Source of the DNA: Bacteroidota bacterium
GTDB taxonomy: Bacteria > Bacteroidota > Bacteroidia > 2-12-FULL-35-15
NCBI GenBank assembly: GCA_023251855.1
Contig: JAHEYA010000208.1
Location: forward strand, 1-5,250
Direction: 5' to 3'
Length of the DNA: 5,250 nucleotides
The notes below the pieces were generated by a model. It saw only the letters and a program-made list of their open reading frames with translations, searched no databases and was not told where the DNA came from. The position numbers were made by a program, and so were the translations under genes. Positions 1 to 5,250 of this stretch are shown in pieces. Position 1 is the stretch's first letter. Each line of letters begins with the position of its first letter.

Positions 1-378
1 CTTTGCAATAGCTGCATAAGTGGCAATTGAATCAGCATAAGCTTTCTTTTTAGCGTTGGCAATAGCAACATTATTTAATGAATCTAATTTTTCTAAATTC
101 TTTATGTATCTAACCAATTTAATAACATTACGATCAGTATAACGATGTAACGAATCATTAACAAGATCAGCTAATATTTGTCTCTCAGCTTCATTACTTA
201 CAAGAGGCTCCGGATTATACTGTGTGGCACGATATGCAGCTGTGCGGGTTTCAAGATCTTTTATGATCTTGGCTATTTTAATTACTTCAGCATCGGTATA
301 ACGCTGAACAGTATCTTGTGAAAAACAAGACAAAGAAACTTGAAGTGTAAACAGAATTAAAAAATATATCTTTTTCAT
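1..378 (-). CDS. Secreted protein of unknown function with a duplicated helical motif, 3' end cut by the window
   Basis: An open frame runs from ATG at 378 to the window edge (126 codons, no stop), so the C-terminus is missing. Residues 1-21 form a signal peptide: MKK, a hydrophobic core, then FSQ before Asp22. Cys18 is present but its surroundings (SLSC) fit a lipobox poorly, so signal peptidase I cleavage seems likelier. The mature part is hydrophilic and probably helical. It contains an 18-residue motif twice, at residues 26-43 (RYTDAEVIKIAKIIKDLE) and 79-96 (RYTDRNVIKLVRYIKNLE), 53 residues apart with 11 of 18 identities. An Ala/Lys-rich stretch, probably a helix or coiled coil, follows. 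I do not recognise the family. The missing part could hold a peptidoglycan-binding or barrel domain, but nothing visible shows this. The start is the first ATG, sits directly before the signal peptide and has an A-rich leader. It lies 148 bases downstream of the barrel gene on the same strand. Confidence 0.82.
   Translation of the reverse strand, partial: MKKIYFLILFTLQVSLSCFSQDTVQRYTDAEVIKIAKIIKDLETRTAAYRATQYNPEPLVSNEAERQILADLVNDSLHRYTDRNVIKLVRYIKNLEKLDSLNNVAIANAKKKAYADSIATYAAIAK
91..303 (-). repeat. Internal protein-level duplication (two RYTDxxVIK motifs)
   Basis: The two copies of the motif lie at 303-250 and 144-91. Both read RYTD-x-x-V-I-K, then a hydrophobic/basic helix, then I-K-[DN]-L-E. 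Each is preceded by Asp and three mostly non-identical residues (DTVQ and DSLH). The similarity is clear in protein but diverged in DNA, so this is an old domain duplication rather than a recent tandem repeat. Confidence 0.7.
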
Positions 379-430
379 TTTAATATTTTTAGTTGGGTGG
401 TATTACATTTTGTATTTTGTTTTATTACAC

Positions 431-465
431 TTTTTATCTCCCGATTTTGAATCGGGAGATAAAAA
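431..465. terminator. Perfect 16-bp hairpin between genes, possible terminator or RNA end-former
   Basis: Bases 431-446 (TTTTTATCTCCCGATT) are the exact reverse complement of 450-465, leaving a three-base loop. The GC core is CTCCCG/CGGGAG. It lies 61 bases past the stop of the barrel gene and 52 bases before the next start, where a terminator or processing site would be expected. The polarity is odd: on either strand the T-run comes before the stem and the A-run after it. There is therefore no unpaired U-tract after the hairpin as in a standard intrinsic terminator. It could instead be a transcript-stabilising or processing hairpin, or a protein-binding palindrome. Confidence 0.4.
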
Positions 466-526
466 ATATAATGATTATTCTTTATTTAATTTTGTGCATT
501 ACTAAAATGCGATGTCATCAAGATTA

Positions 527-1327
527 TTATTTCTTGTTAAGAATATCGCGTAAATAATTAGCTGCATCTTCTGCTTCTTTAGTTCTCTTGTAATTGCTTG
601 GTAAAGTTGTAGCTTTAGTTTCAGCAATTTGAGTTGTTGTTGCAGCTCCTCCGATTCTAAATACTACCCCAAGTGACCATTGCCAGTAATTTGATCCTTT
701 AAATTTGGATTCGAATAAATTAAATTTAGCAAGAGTTTGAGCATTAATTCCCGCATTCGGGAACAACCAAATATTCATTCCACCACCAACATTTAAATTA
801 ATAGATTGGTCATAAGGGCCTTCATTCTGGCTCGTATGCTGGCCGTGAGGAAAACGTCTGTAGGTATAACCTCCGCCAAGTACAGCATAGGGGTCAAACC
901 ACTTTGTATCACCGATTATTTCTTTTAGGTTATATTTAGCATTTACATCCACACAAGTAAAATGGTGCGTATTCATAGTTTCGCTGGCAAAAACAAGCTG
1001 AAGGCTGATTCCTTTTTTTATTAATTTTTCAGCAGTAACACGAATAGGATAATAGTTTCTATCATCTTTAATCTTAAAAAGACCTTTCAATTTACCTAAA
1101 TCATTATCAACAACATCATCAGGAGTAACATTGATAATCCATGGAGTATTGACTGCTCTTGACCAGAAAGAGGCTTTTTTCACAGAAGGGCCTTCTTTTG
1201 CTGTCGAGTCACTTCCACCAAATTTCAAAAATGGTTTGTCTTGCGCCTGAATAGTACTAAGCCCGGCAAAAAAAGAAAAAGTAGCTAATAAGGCTAGTGT
1301 GAAGTAGTTGTTTTTCATTAGTTTCAT
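527..1327 (-). CDS. Outer-membrane beta-barrel protein (OmpA N-terminal-barrel-like, no OmpA C-terminal domain)
   Basis: The product has 266 residues. A signal peptide covers residues 1-29 (basic start, hydrophobic core, IQAQ before Asp30). The rest reads as a small outer-membrane barrel. Alternating hydrophobic/polar segments with Gly and aromatic residues lie roughly at 62-70, 91-100, 107-115, 122-133, 146-157, 174-187, 192-204 and 214-226. They include GGGYTYRRF and NLNVGGGMNIWLF, and the last is WQWSLGVVFRIGG, typical of a closing strand. Eight strands fit the OmpA-type transmembrane barrel. Unlike full OmpA proteins it has no peptidoglycan-binding domain: about 40 residues follow the barrel, ending in a probable helix (EAEDAANYLRDILNKK). 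Role inferred: envelope structure or a small pore. ATG at 1327 was chosen; ATG at 1318 (residue 4) would leave the signal peptide intact and is equally possible. It lies 248 bases downstream of the co-polymerase gene, so it may have its own promoter, although I see no convincing one. Confidence 0.8.
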   Translation of the reverse strand: MKLMKNNYFTLALLATFSFFAGLSTIQAQDKPFLKFGGSDSTAKEGPSVKKASFWSRAVNTPWIINVTPDDVVDNDLGKLKGLFKIKDDRNYYPIRVTAEKLIKKGISLQLVFASETMNTHHFTCVDVNAKYNLKEIIGDTKWFDPYAVLGGGYTYRRFPHGQHTSQNEGPYDQSINLNVGGGMNIWLFPNAGINAQTLAKFNLFESKFKGSNYWQWSLGVVFRIGGAATTTQIAETKATTLPSNYKRTKEAEDAANYLRDILNKK

Positions 1328-1463
1328 TCGTTCGTTTATTTTTTAAATTAATATTAAATTTGATGCATTTATAATTGTAAAAAGCAATGATGAAAATTTA
1401 GATTTTGCAATATTAAATAAAATATTTGATAAGTAGCCAATAAAAATTACAAATAAATTTTTA

Positions 1464-1486
1464 AAACTCTATTTGAAAAAGAGTTT
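1464..1486 (-). terminator. Weak hairpin downstream of the co-polymerase gene
   Basis: Read on the minus strand, AAACTCT (1486-1480) pairs with AGAGTTT (1470-1464) around a nine-base loop and is followed by TTAAAAATTT. It lies about 90 bases past the stop at 1576. A short AT-rich stem with a poor U-tract makes only a weak terminator candidate. Its position would fit the end of the export operon. Confidence 0.3.
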
Positions 1487-1575
1487 AGTTATAAAGCACT
1501 GCGCAATTTTAATAGCTAAATATGTTAATTGCTCAATAATTCAGATCTTTTAAAGAAAAATTTTAATTGTAAAAT

Positions 1576-2637
1576 TTATTCTTTTGTTGCAGCCATCTCT
1601 GTTTTCAATTCAGTATATTTGTTTCTTCCAAAAATAAAGATCACGGAAAATAAAAAACCTAAGAAAAAACCCACAGTAATACCACGAAGAGGGGTAGTAA
1701 TTCCTTTTGCAATATTTAATGGCAGGGTTGGTGAATCTATGATTTGAAGAAATGGCGTTTCGTCTAATAAAGAAAATTTGGCTACTTCTAAACGTTTGAC
1801 TCCTTCCAGATACAGTGCATTTTTTATTTCCACATTTCTTCTTAGTCTAAGTTCTTCTATCATTCCTTGTGCTTTTACCAAGCGAAAATTTGCATCCTTC
1901 CACCTAGCAAGAGCGAATTCCGTTTCTTTCAGCTCAATAGTAATCGAGTCCACCCTTTTCTCAATTATATCAACACTTTTTTTCCCTTTTGCAGCAATTC
2001 GATTAACATAAAATTTTGTAGCTGTTTCCACTAAATAGGTATTGAAATCTTTTGAAAACTTTTCTGATGGGGTTGTAGTTCTTACTGTAATAATCCCACT
2101 TTTTGATTTCTCTATAGTTAAAAAATTAGCAATAATTCGCTTGTAAAACATTTTTAAAACACGATTTTCTTTTATTGTTATATTTTCTTCCGAATTTTCA
2201 AACCTGAAATTTTTAAGTGAATCATCATTTTTCCATGCTTTTCTATAACCAAACAATTCTATAAAATGATTTGCTAGAATATCGGTAGAAGAATCAATAG
2301 TGGTTTTTTTAAAAAAAGTGGATCTGATGATTGTTTCGGTCTTTATGATCTCAATTAATTTATCTTCAGTAATTACGGCAGAAGAGCTACTACCCATTAA
2401 ACCAAACTGGCTAGCCAGAGCGAGTGCTCCTGAAGCAGAACCGCCTTTCGAACTCTCAAGCATCATGGCACTCTCGGCTATAAATTGAGGCTTTTGTGTA
2501 CTAGAATAATATAAACCTAATCCCGATGTTATGACAACAAAAATTGCAATTACCAACCATTTTTTTTTGAGTTCAGTAAAAAAAGAGTCGGCAATCTTAA
2601 CCATCTCCACTAAACTCATTCCTTCATCTTTCTCCAT
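1576..2637 (-). CDS. Wzz/GNVR-type polysaccharide co-polymerase (chain-length determinant), no kinase domain
   Basis: This is an inner-membrane protein of 353 residues with the two-helix layout of polysaccharide co-polymerases. It has a short cytoplasmic start, a membrane helix at about 27-45, a periplasmic region at about 46-315, a second helix at about 316-337, and a basic tail. The segment at 64-84 (GGSASGALALASQFGLMG) matches the Gly/Ala/Ser-rich stretch common after the first helix in Bacteroidota Wzz proteins. Residues about 220-295 are charged and heptad-like, fitting the long coiled-coil arm. DSPTLPLN at 301-308 is the proline-containing motif before the second helix. There is no Walker A/B or Tyr-rich tail, so the tyrosine-kinase half of Wzc-type proteins is absent. 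The family role is to control glycan chain length and link synthesis to export. ATG at 2637 was chosen, with an A-rich leader; ATG at 2619 (residue 7) is an alternative. It starts 55 bases after the exporter gene, so the two are probably co-transcribed. Confidence 0.93.
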   Translation of the reverse strand: MEKDEGMSLVEMVKIADSFFTELKKKWLVIAIFVVITSGLGLYYSSTQKPQFIAESAMMLESSKGGSASGALALASQFGLMGSSSSAVITEDKLIEIIKTETIIRSTFFKKTTIDSSTDILANHFIELFGYRKAWKNDDSLKNFRFENSEENITIKENRVLKMFYKRIIANFLTIEKSKSGIITVRTTTPSEKFSKDFNTYLVETATKFYVNRIAAKGKKSVDIIEKRVDSITIELKETEFALARWKDANFRLVKAQGMIEELRLRRNVEIKNALYLEGVKRLEVAKFSLLDETPFLQIIDSPTLPLNIAKGITTPLRGITVGFFLGFLFSVIFIFGRNKYTELKTEMAATKE

Positions 2638-2692
2638 TCTATTTTATTAATTTAAATTGTTAGTATCGTGAAAATATCAAATCTAAATTAAT

Positions 2693-4786
2693 TTATTTAA
2701 CTGTCAAACGAGTGACCAGAAGATAAAGCGTTAACAACGCAGTGAATTTAACTGTTGCATTTTCAATCACTTTATTCCAATCTATTGGTTCACTATCTTT
2801 TTTATTTTTTTCTTTTACTGTTTTTTTAGAAACGACTATTGTTGCACCTTTAGGAACTTTTGGGTAAGATCTTACAAACAAAAAATGCTTCGTTCTGTTC
2901 GTATATCCACCGGGCTTAATGATATAGGTTTTATTTTTATCTGCATCTTTATCAAATCCTAACCCATAGTTCTCAATATAATATCGTGCAGATTTGCCTT
3001 TAGTATATGGTGCGCTGATTTGTTTCAATGATACAATATTCGGGTAATTAATATTCCCTTTAATTGCAATCAGCTGATCTGTTTTAGGGATTGTGAGCTC
3101 ATCTCCATTTTTTAAAATATAATTATACTCAGATGTGGAGTCTTTCATTACATCATCCAGTTGCAAAAACACCGCACCTATATTTAGTTCTCTTCTGGTA
3201 AGTTTAGCTCCTTCCGGAAAAGCATATGAGGTAAGGCCCCCGGCTCTTTTGAGCAAATCTGTTATTTTTTCATGTTTATTTAAAATGCTGTATACCCCAG
3301 GGTATAAAACTTCACCTTTGAGAACAACGTTTTGTTGTAATTCAAAGTCCGGATCAGTTCTAACCATTATCTGATCATAAGGTTGAATTATAAAGTCTTC
3401 AGATGCCTTATCAATTGTTAAATCATCTCCAATTTGCACCGTTTTTATCAAGGTTTTTGTGGTGACGAATTTTTTGGAACTTATGTAAGAGTCAATAGAT
3501 CTTGATATTTCAATACGGTTTCTAGCCGCTTCTTTTTTTAGTCTTCCTGCCAGATAAAGTGCATCTTTAAGCGTAAGACCTTCTCCATACTTATATTCTC
3601 CAGGGTTTCGGACAGAACCGAGTACCGAAAAAACAAACTGATCTTTGAAATAAGATTTTGAAAATATCTTTATAGTATCCAAATTTTGAAGTTGAATGTT
3701 GCCATTTGAATTTGGATGTTCCGCTACTTCTTTTAAATTAAAAGGAATGTATTTACTCGACAGGTCCATAGAGTTGAGGCGGATAATATACGATCTGCTA
3801 TCAAATACATCATATGCAAAGCCTTCAGCTCTTTTGAGGACATCCGCAATCCTGTCACCTGATTTTATTTCATAATTGCCGGGTAGTTTAACGGGGCCAA
3901 CCAAAGCAACATAATTGCTATATCCTTTTTGAATTTTTCTCACAATCACTGAATCTCCATCAAACAATTCAAAATCCTTTTTGGCTGTAATCAAACTATC
4001 ATAATCAATATCAATAATATTTTCTTCATTTTTAAAGATATGCTTTACCTGAATGTTTTTACTATAGGCCCCAACATCAAATCCTCCGGAAAATTCAATC
4101 AATGATTTTAAATTTTCCTTATCAGTCAATTCATAACCATGAGGCCTTTTTACAGGACCCCTTATTTGTACTACTTTGGTTGAAGAAGGTACGAGGATGT
4201 AATCATTATTTTCTAGAAAAAAATCCTGTTTGCTATCAGGATTCATCAAGTATTCATAAACATCAAGTGTTTTAATAGTTTGACCTCCTCTTTTCAAATA
4301 AATTTTCCGAACGGAACCAATTGGCTTTATCCCGCCAACAGTTACTAGTGCATTAAACGCAGTATTAATGGAAGGAATAGTGTATGATCCGGGATTATTT
4401 ACTTCTCCTACAATATTTACAGTAATTATTTTTGAATAGCTAAGAGTAATATCAATTTGAGAATTATTCAGGTCATAAACACCTTTGAATTTGCCCGCTA
4501 TCAATCCTTTTGCATCCTTGAAACTAAGTCCATTTAAATAAATCCGCCCTACTAATTTGGGATTGATAGAACCATTTTGGTCTATTTTGAATGATTCACT
4601 ATAATCAGAAAATCCCCAGATCGCAATGCTCAATTCATCACCAATACCAAGTATATAATTATCAGGAGCTTTGAGTTGATTCGCTTTGTCATAAAATTTG
4701 ATGGTGTTGTTTATGAAAAAAGAATGTCCAAAAATTTTCTCTTTTGTGCTTTCAGTTTTAATTGGTGGAGGAATAGTTCGTAATAG
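2693..4786 (-). CDS. Polysaccharide export protein, Wza-like SLBB family: main body, lacking its own start (frameshifted gene)
   Basis: The frame is open from 4786, just after three consecutive in-frame stops, to TAA at 2693 (697 codons). Numbered on the reconstructed 792-residue product, a Pro-rich linker (IPPPIK) leads to IFGHSFF. The polysaccharide export domain then begins around residue 135 with APDNYILGIGDELSIAIWGF. Six SLBB-type motifs (V-x-x-x-G-x-V-x-x-P-G-x-Y) follow near residues 218, 301, 388, 481, 582 and 667; the sixth (KGNINYPN) is degenerate. Residues 767-789 form a hydrophobic or amphipathic helix near the C-terminus, possibly the outer-membrane-spanning helix as in Wza. The family forms the periplasmic and outer-membrane channel for capsule or exopolysaccharide. 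This frame has no ATG or GTG before the export domain and no signal peptide. TTG at 4633 falls inside the conserved 'GDEL' motif and is not a credible start. The N-terminus is encoded in the overlapping frame at 5070-4711. Family assignment is firm; whether the gene is functional is uncertain. Confidence 0.93.
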   Translation of the reverse strand, partial: LLRTIPPPIKTESTKEKIFGHSFFINNTIKFYDKANQLKAPDNYILGIGDELSIAIWGFSDYSESFKIDQNGSINPKLVGRIYLNGLSFKDAKGLIAGKFKGVYDLNNSQIDITLSYSKIITVNIVGEVNNPGSYTIPSINTAFNALVTVGGIKPIGSVRKIYLKRGGQTIKTLDVYEYLMNPDSKQDFFLENNDYILVPSSTKVVQIRGPVKRPHGYELTDKENLKSLIEFSGGFDVGAYSKNIQVKHIFKNEENIIDIDYDSLITAKKDFELFDGDSVIVRKIQKGYSNYVALVGPVKLPGNYEIKSGDRIADVLKRAEGFAYDVFDSRSYIIRLNSMDLSSKYIPFNLKEVAEHPNSNGNIQLQNLDTIKIFSKSYFKDQFVFSVLGSVRNPGEYKYGEGLTLKDALYLAGRLKKEAARNRIEISRSIDSYISSKKFVTTKTLIKTVQIGDDLTIDKASEDFIIQPYDQIMVRTDPDFELQQNVVLKGEVLYPGVYSILNKHEKITDLLKRAGGLTSYAFPEGAKLTRRELNIGAVFLQLDDVMKDSTSEYNYILKNGDELTIPKTDQLIAIKGNINYPNIVSLKQISAPYTKGKSARYYIENYGLGFDKDADKNKTYIIKPGGYTNRTKHFLFVRSYPKVPKGATIVVSKKTVKEKNKKDSEPIDWNKVIENATVKFTALLTLYLLVTRLTVK

Positions 4787-4789
4787 CTA
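4711..4789 (-). other. Frameshift zone joining the two halves of the exporter gene
   Basis: The two frames overlap here. The -1 frame is closed by TAA, TGA and TAG in a row (4795-4787), then opens at 4786. The upstream frame closes with TAA at 4713-4711. Any join must lie between these limits. Protein content and codon use place it near 4786-4775, for example after GAA (4779-4777), giving NDSYYE then TIPPPIKTE. The phase difference corresponds to one missing base or two extra bases. I find no X-XXY-YYZ slippery heptamer in the overlap. The nearest candidate, A-AAA-TTT-TTG at about 4738-4729, does not fit the rule. Confidence 0.75.
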
Positions 4790-5070
4790 TCATTATAATT
4801 AGAATAATTTTTGTCCAAGGAAATCGGCTGTTGTTTCAAGATTTTTTGTTGTTGTTTCCCGAACTTTCTTTCCTGAAAAGCATTAACTTGTTTTATCTGA
4901 TCTTCAGAGGCACCCATCATTCTTAACTTTTCAGGAGTTGGAACTTGCTCTGGTTCAACAATAGAAGTGGTGTCAATATTATTTGTGGGGGCTTGTTGCT
5001 CTTCTTCTTGGGCAAAAGTTTTAAAAGAGAATAGGATTCCTAATAAACAAAAAATAAAAAAATGTTTCAT
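4711..5070 (-). CDS. N-terminal fragment of the SLBB exporter (signal peptide and linker), ended early by a frameshift
   Basis: From ATG at 5070 this frame gives 119 residues. Residues 1-21 are a clear signal peptide (MKHFF, hydrophobic core, KTFAQ) cut before Glu22. There is no lipobox, so unlike Wza the product would not be lipidated. An acidic, Gln-rich linker follows, then VPTPEKLRMMGASEDQIKQ (residues 43-61). That short helical segment is of the kind I recall before the export domain in Bacteroidota exporters of this family. The frame is convincing to about residue 98 (NYNDSYYE). The last 21 codons look out of frame: they use CTA, CTC and CTG leucines unlike the neighbouring AT-rich codons, while the -1 frame there reads TIPPPIKTE and runs into the export domain. 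An upstream extension to TTG at 5091 is possible but adds residues before a good signal peptide. The alternative, a separate small secreted protein, is less likely. Confidence 0.75.
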   Translation of the reverse strand: MKHFFIFCLLGILFSFKTFAQEEEQQAPTNNIDTTSIVEPEQVPTPEKLRMMGASEDQIKQVNAFQERKFGKQQQKILKQQPISLDKNYSNYNDSYYELFLHQLKLKAQKRKFLDILFS

Positions 5071-5118
5071 ATTGTTTCCAAAATTTGACAATTCGATAAT
5101 ATGGTATTAGATTATCAT

Positions 5119-5148
5119 CAAATTAGACGATTAACGAATTGATTCGAA
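5119..5148 (-). promoter_or_regulatory. Tentative Bacteroidota-type promoter for the exporter operon
   Basis: On the minus strand, TTCG (5148-5145) is followed after 19 bases by TAATTTG (5125-5119). This resembles the Bacteroidota pattern of TTTG near -33 and TAnnTTTG near -7, but one base differs in the first box and the second is one base short. It would place the transcript start about 40-45 bases before ATG 5070. A small palindrome, CGAAT-TG-ATTCG (5135-5146), lies between and partly over the boxes. The match is weak. Confidence 0.22.
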
Positions 5149-5149
5149 C

Positions 5150-5250
5150 CTATATTTTGATTTTGCGGGTTTTTAGAGCGAAAAAGAGGTAGGTAAATAG
5201 CAAAAATAAAAGACCCATCACCAAAGTCATAACAAAACTTGAATAAAATA
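5150..5250 (-). CDS. Possible C-terminal end of a membrane protein, 5' part outside the window
   Basis: One minus-strand frame is open from the window edge to TAG at 5152-5150 and gives 32 residues. They read as a membrane helix (FVMTLVMGLLFLLFTYLFF) followed by a short basic tail (ALKTRKIKI). This is a common C-terminal ending for an integral membrane protein with a cytoplasmic tail. A second frame here is also open, for about 45 codons, but its content is less protein-like. In this context the product could be a transporter, polymerase or transferase of the polysaccharide locus, but 32 residues do not allow a family call. The stop lies 79 bases before ATG 5070. Confidence 0.4.
   Translation of the reverse strand, partial: FYSSFVMTLVMGLLFLLFTYLFFALKTRKIKI

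Noticed and set aside
527..582. Similarity of the barrel protein tail (YLRDIL) to the duplicated motif of the next gene (YIKNLE)
   Set aside because: The match is only a few conservative positions of a generic amphipathic helix and fails to align outside them.
1328..1575. Search of the 248-base gap for a small gene, RNA or promoter
   Set aside because: The gap is very AT-rich. I found no convincing reading frame, no TAnnTTTG promoter on the coding strand and no structured RNA beyond the weak hairpin at 1464-1486.
1529..1747. Plus-strand open frame of 72 codons
   Set aside because: Most of it lies antisense to the well-supported co-polymerase gene. Its protein is Lys/Pro-rich low-complexity sequence with no signal or domain; it is a shadow frame.
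1778..2488. Two plus-strand open frames (1778-2011 and 2300-2488)
   Set aside because: Both are antisense to the periplasmic region of the co-polymerase, are Ser/Phe-rich as expected from reverse translation of a charged coiled coil, and show no recognisable features.
3135..3374. Plus-strand open frame of 79 codons
   Set aside because: It is antisense to the conserved fifth SLBB region of the exporter, and its composition fits a shadow frame.
4711..4786. Programmed -1 ribosomal frameshifting as the explanation of the split exporter
   Set aside because: No canonical slippery heptamer is in phase within the overlap, and I see no obvious downstream stimulatory hairpin. It is not excluded, but mutation or sequence error is simpler.
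5071..5091. TTG at 5091 as start of the exporter N-terminal frame
   Set aside because: It would add seven residues before MKHFF, which is already a good signal-peptide start with an A-rich leader, so ATG 5070 is preferred.

Overview
The window looks like a piece of an AT-rich Bacteroidota chromosome (Flavobacteriia, Sphingobacteriia or Cytophagia type). The signs are A-rich stretches rather than clear Shine-Dalgarno sites before the start codons, signal peptides ending in '-AQ' or '-SQ', and the type of SLBB exporter and Wzz-like protein present. Every gene I can support lies on the minus strand, so transcription runs from high to low coordinates.

Layout in the direction of transcription. 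(1) At 5150-5250 there is a possible C-terminal end of a membrane protein, cut by the window edge. (2) From 5070 to 2693 there is a large polysaccharide-export protein of the Wza-like, outer-membrane SLBB family. It is split into two overlapping frames: 5070-4711 carries the signal peptide and N-terminal linker, and 4786-2693 carries the export domain, six SLBB-type motifs and a C-terminal helix. Joining the two with a single -1 shift gives a protein of about 792 residues. (3) After 55 bases comes a Wzz/GNVR-type polysaccharide co-polymerase without a kinase domain (2637-1576). (4) A 248-base gap with a weak hairpin follows. (5) Next is a secreted protein that looks like an eight-stranded outer-membrane beta-barrel (1327-527). 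(6) A 148-base gap holds a perfect 16-bp hairpin. (7) Last is the start of a secreted protein of unknown function with an internal duplication (378 to the window edge).

Genes 2 and 3 form the export module of a capsule, exopolysaccharide or O-antigen locus. The inner-membrane co-polymerase would set chain length and couple polymerisation to the periplasm-spanning SLBB exporter. The two downstream genes encode envelope proteins. Their link to polysaccharide export rests only on position and strand.

The most notable observation is the frameshift that splits the exporter. The second reading frame has no usable start codon, and its conserved domain is already under way at the only nearby candidate (TTG, 4633). 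The window therefore holds either an inactivated export gene, a phase-variable or recoded gene, or a one-base sequence error. I see no tRNA, rRNA, CRISPR array, insertion sequence or clearly new system. No stretch longer than 300 bases lacks a gene.
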